DNA of 64,000 nt. Origin: Microbacterium ginsengiterrae. Its GTDB lineage: Bacteria; Actinomycetota; Actinomycetes; Actinomycetales; Microbacteriaceae. Under the pieces are notes generated by a model. It saw only the letters and a list, made by a program, of their open reading frames with translations, had not been told where the DNA came from and ran no database searches. Where the stretch lies: contig NZ_JACHMU010000001.1 in the NCBI RefSeq assembly GCF_014205075.1, forward strand, positions 124,001 to 188,000. The letters run 5' to 3'. The translations under genes were made by a program, and so were the position numbers. Positions 32,910 to 41,148 of the stretch are shown one piece after another. How positions within the stretch are numbered: position 1 is the stretch's first letter; every line of letters starts with the position of its first letter.

Positions 32910-33962
32910 ATGCTCACCGCCGCCTACACCGGAAACAAGACCATCGAACTGCAGCGCCGCGACGCGCAGCCGTCGCCCGGCCAGGACGAAGTGCAGATCT
33001 CCGTCGCATACACAGGGCTGTGCGGCACCGACCTGCACATCTTCCACGGCGACATGGACGCCCGTGTCGCCACCCCGCTCGCCTTCGGCCATGAGATGAG
33101 CGGCGAGATCACGGCCGTCGGCTCCTCCGTAGAAGACTGGGCCGTTGGCGACCGCGTCACCGTCATGCCGCTCGACTGGGACGGCACCTGTCCTGCCTGC
33201 CGGGCCGGCAACCAGCACATCTGTCACAATCTGAACTTCGTCGGCATCGACTCCCCCGGCGCCCTGCAGCAACGTTGGAACGTGCGAACCGACCTGCTCG
33301 TCCGCCTCCCCGAGGGACTCGACCTGCGCACCGCCGCGCTCGTCGAACCCACCGCCGTCGCCGTGCACGACGTGCGGCGCTCGCGGTTGACCGAAGGCTC
33401 CAAGGCCGCAGTCATCGGCGGTGGCCCCATCGGAGTGCTCATCGCCACAGTGGCCCGCGCCTTCGGCGCCGACGTCGCCGTGCTCGAAGTCGACGCGGCT
33501 CGTCGCGGGCAGGTCGAGGAGCTCGGCTTCATCACCGTCGACCCCACCGCGGTCGATCAGAAGGCCTGGATCGAGGAGTGGACCGGCGGCGTCGGCGCCG
33601 ATGTCGTCTTCGAGGTGTCCGGTGCGGCCGCCGCCGTGCTGGGCGCCACGGACCTCGCCAGGGTGCGCGGCACGATCGTCGTCGTCGCGATTCACCCGAC
33701 CCCGCGCCCCATCGATCTACAGCGCGTCTTCTGGCGAGAGCTGGAGATCCTCGGCGCCCGCGTCTACGAGCGCACCGACTTCGAGAAGGCCGTCGAGCTG
33801 CTCGCCGAGGGCACGATCCCGAGCGAGGCACTGATCACCAAGGTCGTCGCTCTCGACGCCGTCGAAGAGGCTTTCCACGACCTCGAGGCCGGCCGCGCGA
33901 TGAAGATCCTCGTCGACGTGCAGGGCGACGAGGCACCCGTCACCACAGGAGCAACACGATGA
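32910..33962 (+). CDS. Zinc-type alcohol dehydrogenase (sorbitol/threonine dehydrogenase-like)
   Basis: A 350-residue medium-chain dehydrogenase. Catalytic zinc ligands are in GLCGTDLH and FGHEMSGEI, with the acid in LVEPTAVA; the NAD(P) motif is AAVIGGGPIGVLIATVA. The structural zinc loop TCPACRAGNQHIC has only three of the usual four cysteines, so structural zinc may be absent or use another ligand. Probably oxidises a sugar, sugar alcohol or sugar acid in the pathway. 27 nt after the LDH2 gene; the frame overlaps the SDR start by 4 nt. Confidence 0.88.
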   Translation: MLTAAYTGNKTIELQRRDAQPSPGQDEVQISVAYTGLCGTDLHIFHGDMDARVATPLAFGHEMSGEITAVGSSVEDWAVGDRVTVMPLDWDGTCPACRAGNQHICHNLNFVGIDSPGALQQRWNVRTDLLVRLPEGLDLRTAALVEPTAVAVHDVRRSRLTEGSKAAVIGGGPIGVLIATVARAFGADVAVLEVDAARRGQVEELGFITVDPTAVDQKAWIEEWTGGVGADVVFEVSGAAAAVLGATDLARVRGTIVVVAIHPTPRPIDLQRVFWRELEILGARVYERTDFEKAVELLAEGTIPSEALITKVVALDAVEEAFHDLEAGRAMKILVDVQGDEAPVTTGATR

Positions 33963-34729
33963 CCTTCGACCCGGCCACCGCCTTCGACCTCTCCGGAAAG
34001 CTCGCCGTCGTCACCGGCGCGAAGCGCGGAATCGGCTTCGCGATGGCAGAAGCCCTCGCGGCCGCCGGCGCCGACATCATCGGCGTGAGCGCGACGCTGG
34101 AGGCATCCGGCAGCGACATCGAGGCGGCCGTCTCCGCCCTCGGCCGCTCATTCGAGGCGCACACCGTCGACTTCTCCGACCGTGCCGCCGTCACGGCGTT
34201 CGCCGGGGAGCTCACCGGACGACGGGTCGACATCCTCGTCAACAACGCCGGCACCATCAAGCGCGCCCCCGCCGCCGAGCACCCGCTCGAGTGGTGGGAT
34301 GAGGTACTCGAGGTCGATCTTTCCGCGCCGTATGTGCTCTCCCGTGCTGTCGGGCAGGGCATGCTCGGACACGGCGCCGGCAAGATCATCTTCACGGCGA
34401 GCCTGTTGAGCTTTCAGGGCGGCATCAACGTCCCCGGCTACGCCGCAGCGAAGTCGGGCGTCGCCGGTCTCGTGAAGGCCCTGTCGAACGAGTGGGCAGG
34501 TCGCGGTGTGCAGGTCAACGGCATCGCCCCCGGCTACATCGCCACCGACAACACACAGGCTCTGCAGGACGATCCGGAGCGCTCGCAGGCGATCCTCGAC
34601 CGCATACCGGTGGGACGCTGGGGACGATCCGACGATCTCGCGGGCGCGACGGTCTTCCTCGCCTCTGCAGCATCCGACTACGTCTCCGGGGCCGTCCTCC
34701 CCGTCGACGGAGGGTGGTTGGGACGATGA
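33959..34729 (+). CDS. SDR-family dehydrogenase, KduD-like
   Basis: A 256-residue classical short-chain dehydrogenase. Cofactor motif is VVTGAKRGIGFAMA, then NNAG, catalytic Ser in TASLLSFQGG and Tyr/Lys in YAAAKSG. The stretches LLSFQGGINVPGYAAAKSGVAGLVKALSNEW and IAPGYIATDN in outline, and the end VSGAVLPVDGGWLGR, closely follow 2-deoxy-D-gluconate 3-dehydrogenase (KduD). It may oxidise or isomerise a 2-keto-3-deoxy acid. Overlaps the UxaA-family gene by ATGA. Confidence 0.88.
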   Translation: MTFDPATAFDLSGKLAVVTGAKRGIGFAMAEALAAAGADIIGVSATLEASGSDIEAAVSALGRSFEAHTVDFSDRAAVTAFAGELTGRRVDILVNNAGTIKRAPAAEHPLEWWDEVLEVDLSAPYVLSRAVGQGMLGHGAGKIIFTASLLSFQGGINVPGYAAAKSGVAGLVKALSNEWAGRGVQVNGIAPGYIATDNTQALQDDPERSQAILDRIPVGRWGRSDDLAGATVFLASAASDYVSGAVLPVDGGWLGR

Positions 34730-36267
34730 CTGATCTCGCCTCTCTCTCGCTGTCGCTGCGCGACGGCGACGACGTGCGCATCGTCCGCGACAGCCTGGCC
34801 GCAGGCGCGTACACCCTCGACGGCGCGACGCTCACGGTACCCGCCGACATCCCGCGCGGTCACAAGGTGGCTGTGCGCCGCATCGAGCAGGATGCTCCGA
34901 TCCACAAGTACGGGCAGGTGATCGGCTTCGCCACTCGCGTGATCGAGCCCGGTGAGCACGCGCACGTGCACAATGTCGAGTTCCGCGAGTTCGACCGCGT
35001 GGGCGTGGCCGGCACTGCGCTGCGCGAGACCGTCATGGTGCCCGAGGCCGAACGCCGCACGTTCTCGGGCTACCGCCGCGCCGATGGCAAGGTGGGCACC
35101 CGTAACTACATCGGGATCATCACCTCTGTGAACTGCTCGGCCACCGCCGCACAGCAGATCGCGATGCGGGTGGAGATGAGCGGGATCCTCGACGACTATC
35201 CGAACGTCGACGGCGTCATGGCACTCACGCACGACACCGGATGCGGCACCGGCGGTGCCGGCAATTACGGCTTCGGCATCCTGCGCCGCACCCTGCACGG
35301 ATACGCCAGCCACCCGAACTTCGGCGCAGTCATCGCCGTCGGCCTCGGCTGCGAGGTCAACCAGATCCGCGACATGACGCAGAGCTGGAAGAACGTCCCC
35401 TCCGACCGCAAGGTGTCGTCGATGACGATCCAAGCGCTCGGCGGCACGCGTGCCACGGTCGAGGAGGGCATCCGCCGCGTCACAGCGCTGCTCCCCGAAG
35501 TGAACGAGGTAGAGCGCGAGCCCGTGCCGGTGTCGGAGCTCGTGCTGGCGATGGAGTGCGGCGGATCGGACGCGTTCTCGGGCATCACCGCAAACCCTGC
35601 ACTCGGAGCCGCGGCCGACATCCTCATCCGACACGGCGGCACAGCGGTGTTCGGCGAGACGACGGAGATCTACGGCGCGGAGCACCTGCTCACCAGCCGA
35701 GCGGTCAGCGACGAAGTCGCCGACAAGCTCAACGAGCGCATCCGCTGGTGGGAGGACCACGTCACCGCCGACGGCACCTCGATCAACAACAACCCCTCCC
35801 CCGGCAACAAGGCGGGCGGGCTCACCACCATCCTCGAGAAGTCACTCGGCGCCGCCGCCAAGGGCGGCTCGACGAACCTCGTCGACGTGGTCGAGTACGC
35901 CGAGCCGGTCACAGCCAAGGGACTCGTGTTCATGGACACCCCCGGCTACGACCCGGTGAACGCGACCGGTCTCGTCGCCGGTGGCGCACAGGTACTCGCG
36001 TTCACGACGGGTCGCGGCTCGGCGTTCGGGTGCAAACCGGCGCCGAGCTTCAAGCTCGCCACGAACACGCCGCTGTACGAGCGGATGACCGAGGACATGG
36101 ACATCAACTGCGGGTCGGTCGTCGACGGCGAGAAGACGATCGAGCAGATGGGCGAGGAGATATTCGAGTTCATCATCCGGATCGCCTCGGGCGAGAAGAC
36201 CAAGAGCGAGGAGCTCGGCTACGGCGACAACGAATTCGTCCCCTGGCAGCTCTCTACCGTGGTCTGA
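34726..36267 (+). CDS. UxaA-family (altronate/galactarate-type) dehydratase
   Basis: A 513-residue protein with an N-terminal SAF domain (DGDDVRIVRDSL to PGEHAHVHNVEF) and the C-terminal catalytic region with TRNYIGIITSVNCSATAAQQIA, THDTGCGTGG, GLGCEVNQI, MECGGSDAFSG and CPxx-type cysteine motifs (FGCKPAPSFKLATN; DMDINCGSV). UxaA proteins are Fe-dependent dehydratases of altronate or galactarate, giving 2-keto-3-deoxy acids. No KdgK or Eda gene is adjacent, so the product probably feeds the FAH/ALDH pair. Followed by repeat element B. Confidence 0.9.
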   Translation: MTDLASLSLSLRDGDDVRIVRDSLAAGAYTLDGATLTVPADIPRGHKVAVRRIEQDAPIHKYGQVIGFATRVIEPGEHAHVHNVEFREFDRVGVAGTALRETVMVPEAERRTFSGYRRADGKVGTRNYIGIITSVNCSATAAQQIAMRVEMSGILDDYPNVDGVMALTHDTGCGTGGAGNYGFGILRRTLHGYASHPNFGAVIAVGLGCEVNQIRDMTQSWKNVPSDRKVSSMTIQALGGTRATVEEGIRRVTALLPEVNEVEREPVPVSELVLAMECGGSDAFSGITANPALGAAADILIRHGGTAVFGETTEIYGAEHLLTSRAVSDEVADKLNERIRWWEDHVTADGTSINNNPSPGNKAGGLTTILEKSLGAAAKGGSTNLVDVVEYAEPVTAKGLVFMDTPGYDPVNATGLVAGGAQVLAFTTGRGSAFGCKPAPSFKLATNTPLYERMTEDMDINCGSVVDGEKTIEQMGEEIFEFIIRIASGEKTKSEELGYGDNEFVPWQLSTVV

Positions 36268-36298
36268 CCCTCGGGCCCCGGATATGAGGGGGCAGAAA

Positions 36299-36335
36299 CG
36301 AGAAGGGCACCGGCTCGAAGCCAGTGCCCTTCTCG
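36299..36335. terminator. Bidirectional hairpin of repeat element B
   Basis: CGAGAAGGGCAC...GTGCCCTTCTCG, about 17 bp of stem with one mismatch, 31 nt after the UxaA-family stop codon, followed by T-rich sequence; near copy of the hairpin at 22774-22810. Confidence 0.75.
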
Positions 36336-36396
36336 TTCCTCGACCGTTTAGCAAACAGTTCTGCCAACAACCCTTCGGTTCAGTGGGCTGTTGGCA
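36299..36396. repeat. Double-hairpin repeat, copy B
   Basis: Copy B has the long hairpin (36299-36335), the stretch TCGACCGTTT, CAGTTCTGCCA and a second hairpin TGCCAACAaCCC/GGGcTGTTGGCA at 36362-36396. Compared with copy A the second stem differs in sequence yet still pairs. Confidence 0.65.
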
Positions 36397-36635
36397 CAAC
36401 CCGTCGTGGCGCGTATGACGATAGCCGCGTGCGTGGTGCTTTCCTGTTCCCCACAGGCAGTTTTCCTGTAGCGCACACCACACGTTTACGGCGCAAGTCT
36501 TTGATCGACCTCAGCGCCGTTCCTGTTGTCCTCGATATGCCTCAGGTCTGAGTCGGCGAAGTCCACAGTGACGCCGTTACGCGGATCCGGGATACGACTC
36601 ACGTCTACCCTCAGACGTAGTTCAGTGTCGTGGCG
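36397..36635. other. Intergenic after the sugar-acid locus
   Basis: The 239 nt after repeat B have no supported gene and lower GC than their surroundings. They mark the junction between the catabolic locus and the accessory segment. Confidence 0.4.
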
Positions 36636-36794
36636 CTAACGTTTCCGGGCGCGATTTCGGATCATCCCGAAGATGATCGTGCCGACGAACAGGATGATGC
36701 CGATCACTGCGAGCCAAAGGAGTCCCTTGATGGCGAATCCGACGACGGAGAGAACGGCCCACACTACGAGGAGAATGATGAGTACGGTCCACAT
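36636..36794 (-). CDS. Small hydrophobic membrane protein, 52 aa
   Basis: A 52-residue protein with two hydrophobic segments (WTVLIILLVVWAVLSVVGFAIKGL and WLAVIGIILFVGTIIFGMI in outline) and the tail RNRARKR. This composition is common for small actinobacterial membrane proteins of unknown role. The ATG at 36794 is preferred over upstream frame extension. Confidence 0.65.
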   Translation of the reverse strand: MWTVLIILLVVWAVLSVVGFAIKGLLWLAVIGIILFVGTIIFGMIRNRARKR

Positions 36795-37020
36795 GAGTGT
36801 GAGCGTACTCGCAGCCAGGATCAGCCGCTGCCCGTTGACAAGGTCCACCTCGAGTGCAGTGCGTGACCTTCGCGACGCCGGGGCGGGCCAGTTACGGCGG
36901 CTCGTTCCGAAATGCAGTGAGATTCGAGGAACTGTAGAGGCACGAGGTTGGTGAGCGAGGTGGTTACCGCTGGAATGCGACTTTGGCAACGCCCCTGCAG
37001 GCAATGCGGTGTACGTGCTG

Positions 37021-38115
37021 TCACCGTCCGATGGCGGTGCGCGCCTGGGTGAGCGGGCAGGTGAACACGTCCCGTTCACCGAGCCCAACACGGTTGATAT
37101 ACCGGACCACGATTTTGTAGGACGTGAGCAGTCCGACCTGTGTGTACGGGACATCGTTGTCGCGACAGTACGCGGCGACGATGGGGGCCGCGCGACGCAG
37201 GTGCGGGCGGGGCATCGAGGGGAAGAGGTGGTGTTCGATCTGGTAGTTCAGCCCGCCCATGAGCACGTCGAGGGCACGGTTCCCGTGGACGTTGCGGCTC
37301 ATCATCACTTGACGGCGGAGAAAGTCCAGTTTCATGTCTCGCGGCACGATGGGCATGCCCTTGTGGTTTGGCGCGAACGAGATGCCCATGTAGAACCCGA
37401 ACAACCCCAGCTGGACGGCGAGGAAGACGAACGCTATCCCTGGGGAGACCACGACGAAAACCAGCAGCAGGTATCCCCCGATCCGGACGGTTAGGAAGAG
37501 GATCTCTGCCCACCGTCGCGGAAGCTTGCCGGGCGAGAAAACGCGCCGCACGCCCGACGCGTGCAGCGACAGCCCTTCGAGTAGCAGGATCGGGAAGAAG
37601 AGCAGGCCTTGATGCTCGCGCAGCCATCGCAGCACGGGGTTTCGGTGCTTTGCCGCGGTTTCCGGAGTGACGGCGATCACCGGCAGTTCGATGTCGGGGT
37701 CGGCGTCGAGCTTGTTCGGGTTGGCATGGTGACGGGTGTGTTTGTGCTGCCACCACCCGTAGCTCATGCCCACGAGCAGATCCCCGAGGACGATGCTCAC
37801 CCAGTCGTTCCACTTTCCCGAGGAGAAGATCTGTCTGTGGGCGGCGTCGTGCCCCAAGAACGCGATCTGGGTGAACACGACCGCCAGCACCGCGGCGGTG
37901 AACAGTTGCCACCACGACTCACCGATCCAGACGAAAACTGCAAGACACGCTGTCACGACCACCGGCGCTGCGATCAGCTTCGTCCAGTAGTACCCGTACC
38001 GGCGCCGTAGGAGGCCTCGATCTCTGACCTGCTGCGCGAGATCGGTGAACGGGCTCGTGCCCCGCGGCCCGGCTGTGGATGGGTCGCGGGGAGATGCGTT
38101 GCGGACGGTAGTCAT
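37021..38115 (-). CDS. Fatty acid desaturase (acyl-CoA or acyl-lipid type)
   Basis: A 364-residue integral membrane di-iron enzyme. The three histidine boxes are visible: HDAAHR, HKHTRHH and QIEHHLFP. Four or more hydrophobic segments (for example VVVTACLAVFVWIG and YLLLVFVVVSPGIAFVFLAVQLGLFGF in outline). The third box QxxHH is typical of front-end or acyl-lipid desaturases of actinobacteria, so it introduces double bonds into membrane lipids, probably in response to cold or stress. ATG at 38115. Confidence 0.93.
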   Translation of the reverse strand: MTTVRNASPRDPSTAGPRGTSPFTDLAQQVRDRGLLRRRYGYYWTKLIAAPVVVTACLAVFVWIGESWWQLFTAAVLAVVFTQIAFLGHDAAHRQIFSSGKWNDWVSIVLGDLLVGMSYGWWQHKHTRHHANPNKLDADPDIELPVIAVTPETAAKHRNPVLRWLREHQGLLFFPILLLEGLSLHASGVRRVFSPGKLPRRWAEILFLTVRIGGYLLLVFVVVSPGIAFVFLAVQLGLFGFYMGISFAPNHKGMPIVPRDMKLDFLRRQVMMSRNVHGNRALDVLMGGLNYQIEHHLFPSMPRPHLRRAAPIVAAYCRDNDVPYTQVGLLTSYKIVVRYINRVGLGERDVFTCPLTQARTAIGR

Positions 38116-38140
38116 GATCACCTCCGGGCGGATGTGTCCG

Positions 38141-38647
38141 CTAACTGCGGGCGGCGCCGCCCTCGCTGATCCATTCGTCTGCACGCGCCGCGGTATCTTC
38201 ATCCGCGTGCGGGGTGCTGGAGGAGAACGTGACCGACTCCGCCAACGCCGCAACAGCAGCAGCGCGTGTCTGCTCCCGATGGGATGCTTCGTTGAATCGC
38301 GCGGACGCGACCTCACGCTCAGCGCGAATCGTTGCACTCATCTCCGACAGGTGTTCGGCGATGACCTGCGCGAGGCCATCACGCAGCTCTTCCAGGTTCG
38401 TGTTGTGGATCTCGAGGCGTCGATCCGAGACGTGCAACTCGACGGTGGGATACCCCTTCGTCGACAGATAATCGCGGGTGGCGCCGTCATGGACCGCGGC
38501 GACTTCGTCGCGATCTGCCTGGCGGGTGAACACCGCTTCCACTGTGTAACGGTCGGGAGCCTCGTCCGTCATCAGCTTCGCCGGCAGAGACCCCACCAGC
38601 ACCGCCCCCAAACCGAGCGCGGAATCGTTCTTCAGTTGTGTACTCAT
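38141..38647 (-). CDS. Hypothetical protein, 168 aa
   Basis: A soluble protein with a beta-rich first half (DRYTVEAVFTRQADRDEVAAVHDGATRDYLSTKGYPTVELHVSDRRLEIHNTNLEELRDGLAQVI, outline) and a helical, alanine-rich second half. No family recognised. It lies 25 nt upstream of the desaturase on the same strand and may be co-transcribed. ATG at 38647 chosen over 38710. Confidence 0.6.
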   Translation of the reverse strand: MSTQLKNDSALGLGAVLVGSLPAKLMTDEAPDRYTVEAVFTRQADRDEVAAVHDGATRDYLSTKGYPTVELHVSDRRLEIHNTNLEELRDGLAQVIAEHLSEMSATIRAEREVASARFNEASHREQTRAAAVAALAESVTFSSSTPHADEDTAARADEWISEGGAARS

Positions 38648-39039
38648 TTGCTGACCGTACGCTCCCAAGCTGTGCGCACTCACAGGTGCGGCTCTCGACC
38701 AGCACCGCACCCCTCGGGCACATGTGACCTTGCGATCACGACCGCGCCATCCAATGCCTGGCGACTCGTTTCAGAAGGCCATGATCACCAGGGGGGTTAT
38801 GGCGAGGCCAGCGCGGGTGTAGCGTTCGGACTAGAGCGCGGCACGAATTTCTGGGGAGTTCGGAGGCGTCGTTCTCGTCGGCGGGGCTCTTACTCAGCGG
38901 TGCGATGAAGCTCCCCTCGTGAGGGCCCTTCCGCTGCTCGTACCCCGACCTTTGCAAGGTGCGTCCGCCGCTCATGGGACCCCAGTCCCTGCGACGGGCG
39001 CACCGTTGACGCATGTTTGGCAACGGCGGCGGTAAGAAG
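38648..39039. other. Intergenic left of the IS element
   Basis: This 392-nt stretch has no gene I can support. A 95-residue minus-strand open frame (38736-39023) has no family resemblance and poor codon pattern. It may be decayed DNA beside the insertion sequence. Confidence 0.35.
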
Positions 39040-39062
39040 TGAATCGGCCTGACTTTCGTTCC
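39040..39062. repeat. Left terminal inverted repeat of the IS3 element
   Basis: Begins TGAATCGGCCTG; pairs with 40325-40347 with three mismatches in the middle. Confidence 0.85.
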
Positions 39063-39988
39063 TATCGGGAGCCTTGTCCGGCAGGGGCCGGTTGGGCTGA
39101 TTCCAGGTCAGCGTAGTACGCGTCCTCGACCTCGAGTGGGGTGCGCATGTCGAGCTCTCCGTGGAGGCGCTGGTTGTTCCACCACCACACCCACTCGAGC
39201 GTTGCGAGCTCGACCTGCTCGACCGTCCGCCAGGGACCTTGCTGTCGGATCAGCTCGGTCTTGTAGAGGTTGTTGACCGCCTCGGCCATCGCGTTGTCGA
39301 ACGAGTCCCCGACCGTGCCGGTCGAGGGGACGGCGCCGAGCTCGACGATCCTCTCGGTGTAGACCATCGCGGTGTAGTTCGACCCGTGGTCGGCGTGATG
39401 GATCAGGCCGGTGAGATCCCCGCCGGCGCCCCACGCCGCCATATCGAGCGCCTGCATCGGTCGGATCTCCGACCGCAGAGTCGAGGCAACGTTCCAGCCG
39501 ACGATGCGCCGTGAGTAGACGTCGGTGACGAACGCGACGTAGGCGAACCCGGACCACGTCGCGACGTAGGTCACGTCACACACCCACAGCCGCCGCGGCG
39601 CCGGGGCGGTGAAGCGGCGGTTGACCAGGTCGCTCGGCAGTGCCGCGGTCCTGTCGGAGCGTGTGGTGAACACCTGCTTCGACTTCTTGACGCCTCGGAC
39701 CCCGGCCAACCGCATCAGCCGTTCGGTCTGGTCACGACCGATGTCCCACCCTTGCCGTCGCATCAGCGCATGCATCTTCCGACGCCCGTACACGCCGTAG
39801 TTCTCCGCATGCAGCCTGGCGACCTCCGGCACCAGCAGGTCGTCGCGCAGCTGCCTGGCTGATGGGGCGCGGCCGACGGCGGAGCGGTATCCGCGGGAAG
39901 TGAGGAAGCCCTGGACTGCGGGTCTGAGGACCCGGCAGATGAGCTCGACCCCGAAACGATCCCGGTGTTCATTGATGAACCGGATCAT
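39062..39988 (-). CDS. IS3-family transposase OrfB (DDE integrase core)
   Basis: A 308-residue DDE transposase. rve core motifs are present: VCDVTYVATWSGFAYVAFVTDVYSRRIVGW (first Asp), HHADHGSNYTAMVY (second Asp) and GDSFDNAMAEAVNNLYKTELI (Glu), then WWNNQRLHGELDM. The open frame continues upstream of the ATG at 39988 in the -1 phase relative to orfA, so production as an OrfAB fusion by programmed frameshift is likely, as in other IS3 elements. Confidence 0.93.
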   Translation of the reverse strand: MIRFINEHRDRFGVELICRVLRPAVQGFLTSRGYRSAVGRAPSARQLRDDLLVPEVARLHAENYGVYGRRKMHALMRRQGWDIGRDQTERLMRLAGVRGVKKSKQVFTTRSDRTAALPSDLVNRRFTAPAPRRLWVCDVTYVATWSGFAYVAFVTDVYSRRIVGWNVASTLRSEIRPMQALDMAAWGAGGDLTGLIHHADHGSNYTAMVYTERIVELGAVPSTGTVGDSFDNAMAEAVNNLYKTELIRQQGPWRTVEQVELATLEWVWWWNNQRLHGELDMRTPLEVEDAYYADLESAQPAPAGQGSR

Positions 39989-39993
39989 CTCGG

Positions 39994-40299
39994 TCAGGGG
40001 CGGTCGAGCTCCTTCGCGAAAAACACGCTCGCAGCCTTGAGAATCTCGTTCGCCTTCCGCAACTCCGAGACCTCCTTCTGCAGCCGCTTAATCTCCGCCG
40101 CCGCGTCCGTCGTCAACCCGGGCTTCACCCCAGCGTCGACCTCGGCCCGGCGCTGCCACAGCCGCAGCGTCTCGGGGCTCATACCCAGCAGCCCGGCAAC
40201 ATGGCGGACCGCGCTCATCATCGTCGGGGGCGACGGCCGCGTCTCCGCGAGCATCCTGAGCGCCCGCTCACGCATCTCCGGCGGGTACTTCCTGTTCAT
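39994..40299 (-). CDS. IS3-family transposase OrfA (HTH)
   Basis: A 101-residue DNA-binding subunit: YPPEMRERALRMLAETRPSPPTM, then a helix-turn-helix (HVAGLLGMSPETLRLWQRRAEVDAG) and a C-terminal leucine-zipper-like helix (EIKRLQKEVSELRKANEILKAASVFFAKELDRP, outline). Near its end TTTTTC could serve as a slippery sequence for OrfAB. Confidence 0.93.
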   Translation of the reverse strand: MNRKYPPEMRERALRMLAETRPSPPTMMSAVRHVAGLLGMSPETLRLWQRRAEVDAGVKPGLTTDAAAEIKRLQKEVSELRKANEILKAASVFFAKELDRP

Positions 40300-40324
40300 C
40301 GTGTTCCATCCTTGCTTGAAGAAC

Positions 40325-40347
40325 GGAACGAAACCCAGGCCGATTCA
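40325..40347. repeat. Right terminal inverted repeat of the IS3 element
   Basis: Ends CAGGCCGATTCA; reverse complement of the left end with three mismatches. Confidence 0.85.
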
Positions 40348-40444
40348 GGCATCAGCAACGGACCCCGCCTGTGACCACGAATGGAACCACGCTCTGACCG
40401 TCCCAGAAGGGGCCGGAAGACCCTCGTTGCTGGACTGTGGAGCC

Positions 40445-41110
40445 TCAGCCACCATCACGGTCTGCCATCAGGTCCGCGACGACGGGCGCGAGTGCGACAC
40501 CCAGGGCGTGGTGCTGGTCGGCGTCGAGATGCACGCCGTCATGCTTGCTGCTGGTGATGATCGTGTTCGAGTCGAAGAAGAGGCAGCCGGCGTCTTCGCT
40601 GACCTGTCGAATCGCCCGCGCGAGACCCCGAGCGGCTATATCCCCGCCCGCGAACTTCGGGCCGATCGGTCCTCGAGGGTTGTCCAGCTGCGGGGGCGCG
40701 ATAACGAGAATCGGCGGGGTAGGCATCCCTGGCTCGATCGGCGCTGTCCTAATCGCGTGGACGAGCGCTGAGATGCCCATCGCGGAGTGCCAGGGTTTGT
40801 GCTGGTGCACGGATTGGAAGTCATTCGTACCGAGTAGCAGGATCACGAGGTCGAGCGGGGATTGCGCTTCTATGACCTGTTGGATGCCGCTGAGGGCGTT
40901 CCGCCCAGGCTTGTACGGGTCATCGAAGGCGGTGCGACGACCGTTGAGACAGTCCTCCGTCAGCCGGACGCAACCGCCCATTCTCGCGTTGAGGGCAGCG
41001 TGTAGAACCCCGGGCCAGCGTTCCTCGAAAGGAAGTCGCTGCCGAGTAGTTGGGATGATGCCCCAGGTCAGCGAGTCCGAGTACACGAGTATGTGCTTCG
41101 TCGTTGGCAT
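40445..41110 (-). CDS. SGNH/GDSL-family hydrolase
   Basis: A 221-residue esterase-type protein. Block I is ILVYSDSLTWGI, where SDSL replaces the usual GDSL; block III is LLLGTNDF (Asn of SGNH), and block V is DGVHLDADQHH with the catalytic Asp and His. Closest in outline to bacterial arylesterases. No signal peptide, so it is cytosolic. AAAGGAG precedes the ATG at 41110. Its right-hand flank is the HTH regulator; its left flank the IS element. Confidence 0.88.
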   Translation of the reverse strand: MPTTKHILVYSDSLTWGIIPTTRQRLPFEERWPGVLHAALNARMGGCVRLTEDCLNGRRTAFDDPYKPGRNALSGIQQVIEAQSPLDLVILLLGTNDFQSVHQHKPWHSAMGISALVHAIRTAPIEPGMPTPPILVIAPPQLDNPRGPIGPKFAGGDIAARGLARAIRQVSEDAGCLFFDSNTIITSSKHDGVHLDADQHHALGVALAPVVADLMADRDGG

Positions 41111-41148
41111 CCTGGCTCCTTTGCGTTGCCGTCGTTCTCTTTATGGGT

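Larger units (their letters stand above)
39040..40347 (-). mobile_element. IS3-family insertion sequence, 1308 bp
   Basis: A complete-looking element with orfA, orfB and terminal inverted repeats at 39040-39062 and 40325-40347. The ends are 23 bp with three mismatches and start TGAATCGGCC. I see no short direct target duplication (flanks AAG and GGC), so the insertion may be old or rearranged. It separates the unknown gene at 38141 from the SGNH hydrolase. Confidence 0.9.

Noticed and set aside
32463..33695. 410-residue open frame on the minus strand
   Set aside because: Antisense to the LDH2 and zinc alcohol dehydrogenase genes, both with conserved motifs.
36324..36551. 75-residue plus-strand open frame in the gap after the UxaA-family gene
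   Set aside because: It begins inside the hairpin of repeat B and has no family or ribosome-binding site.
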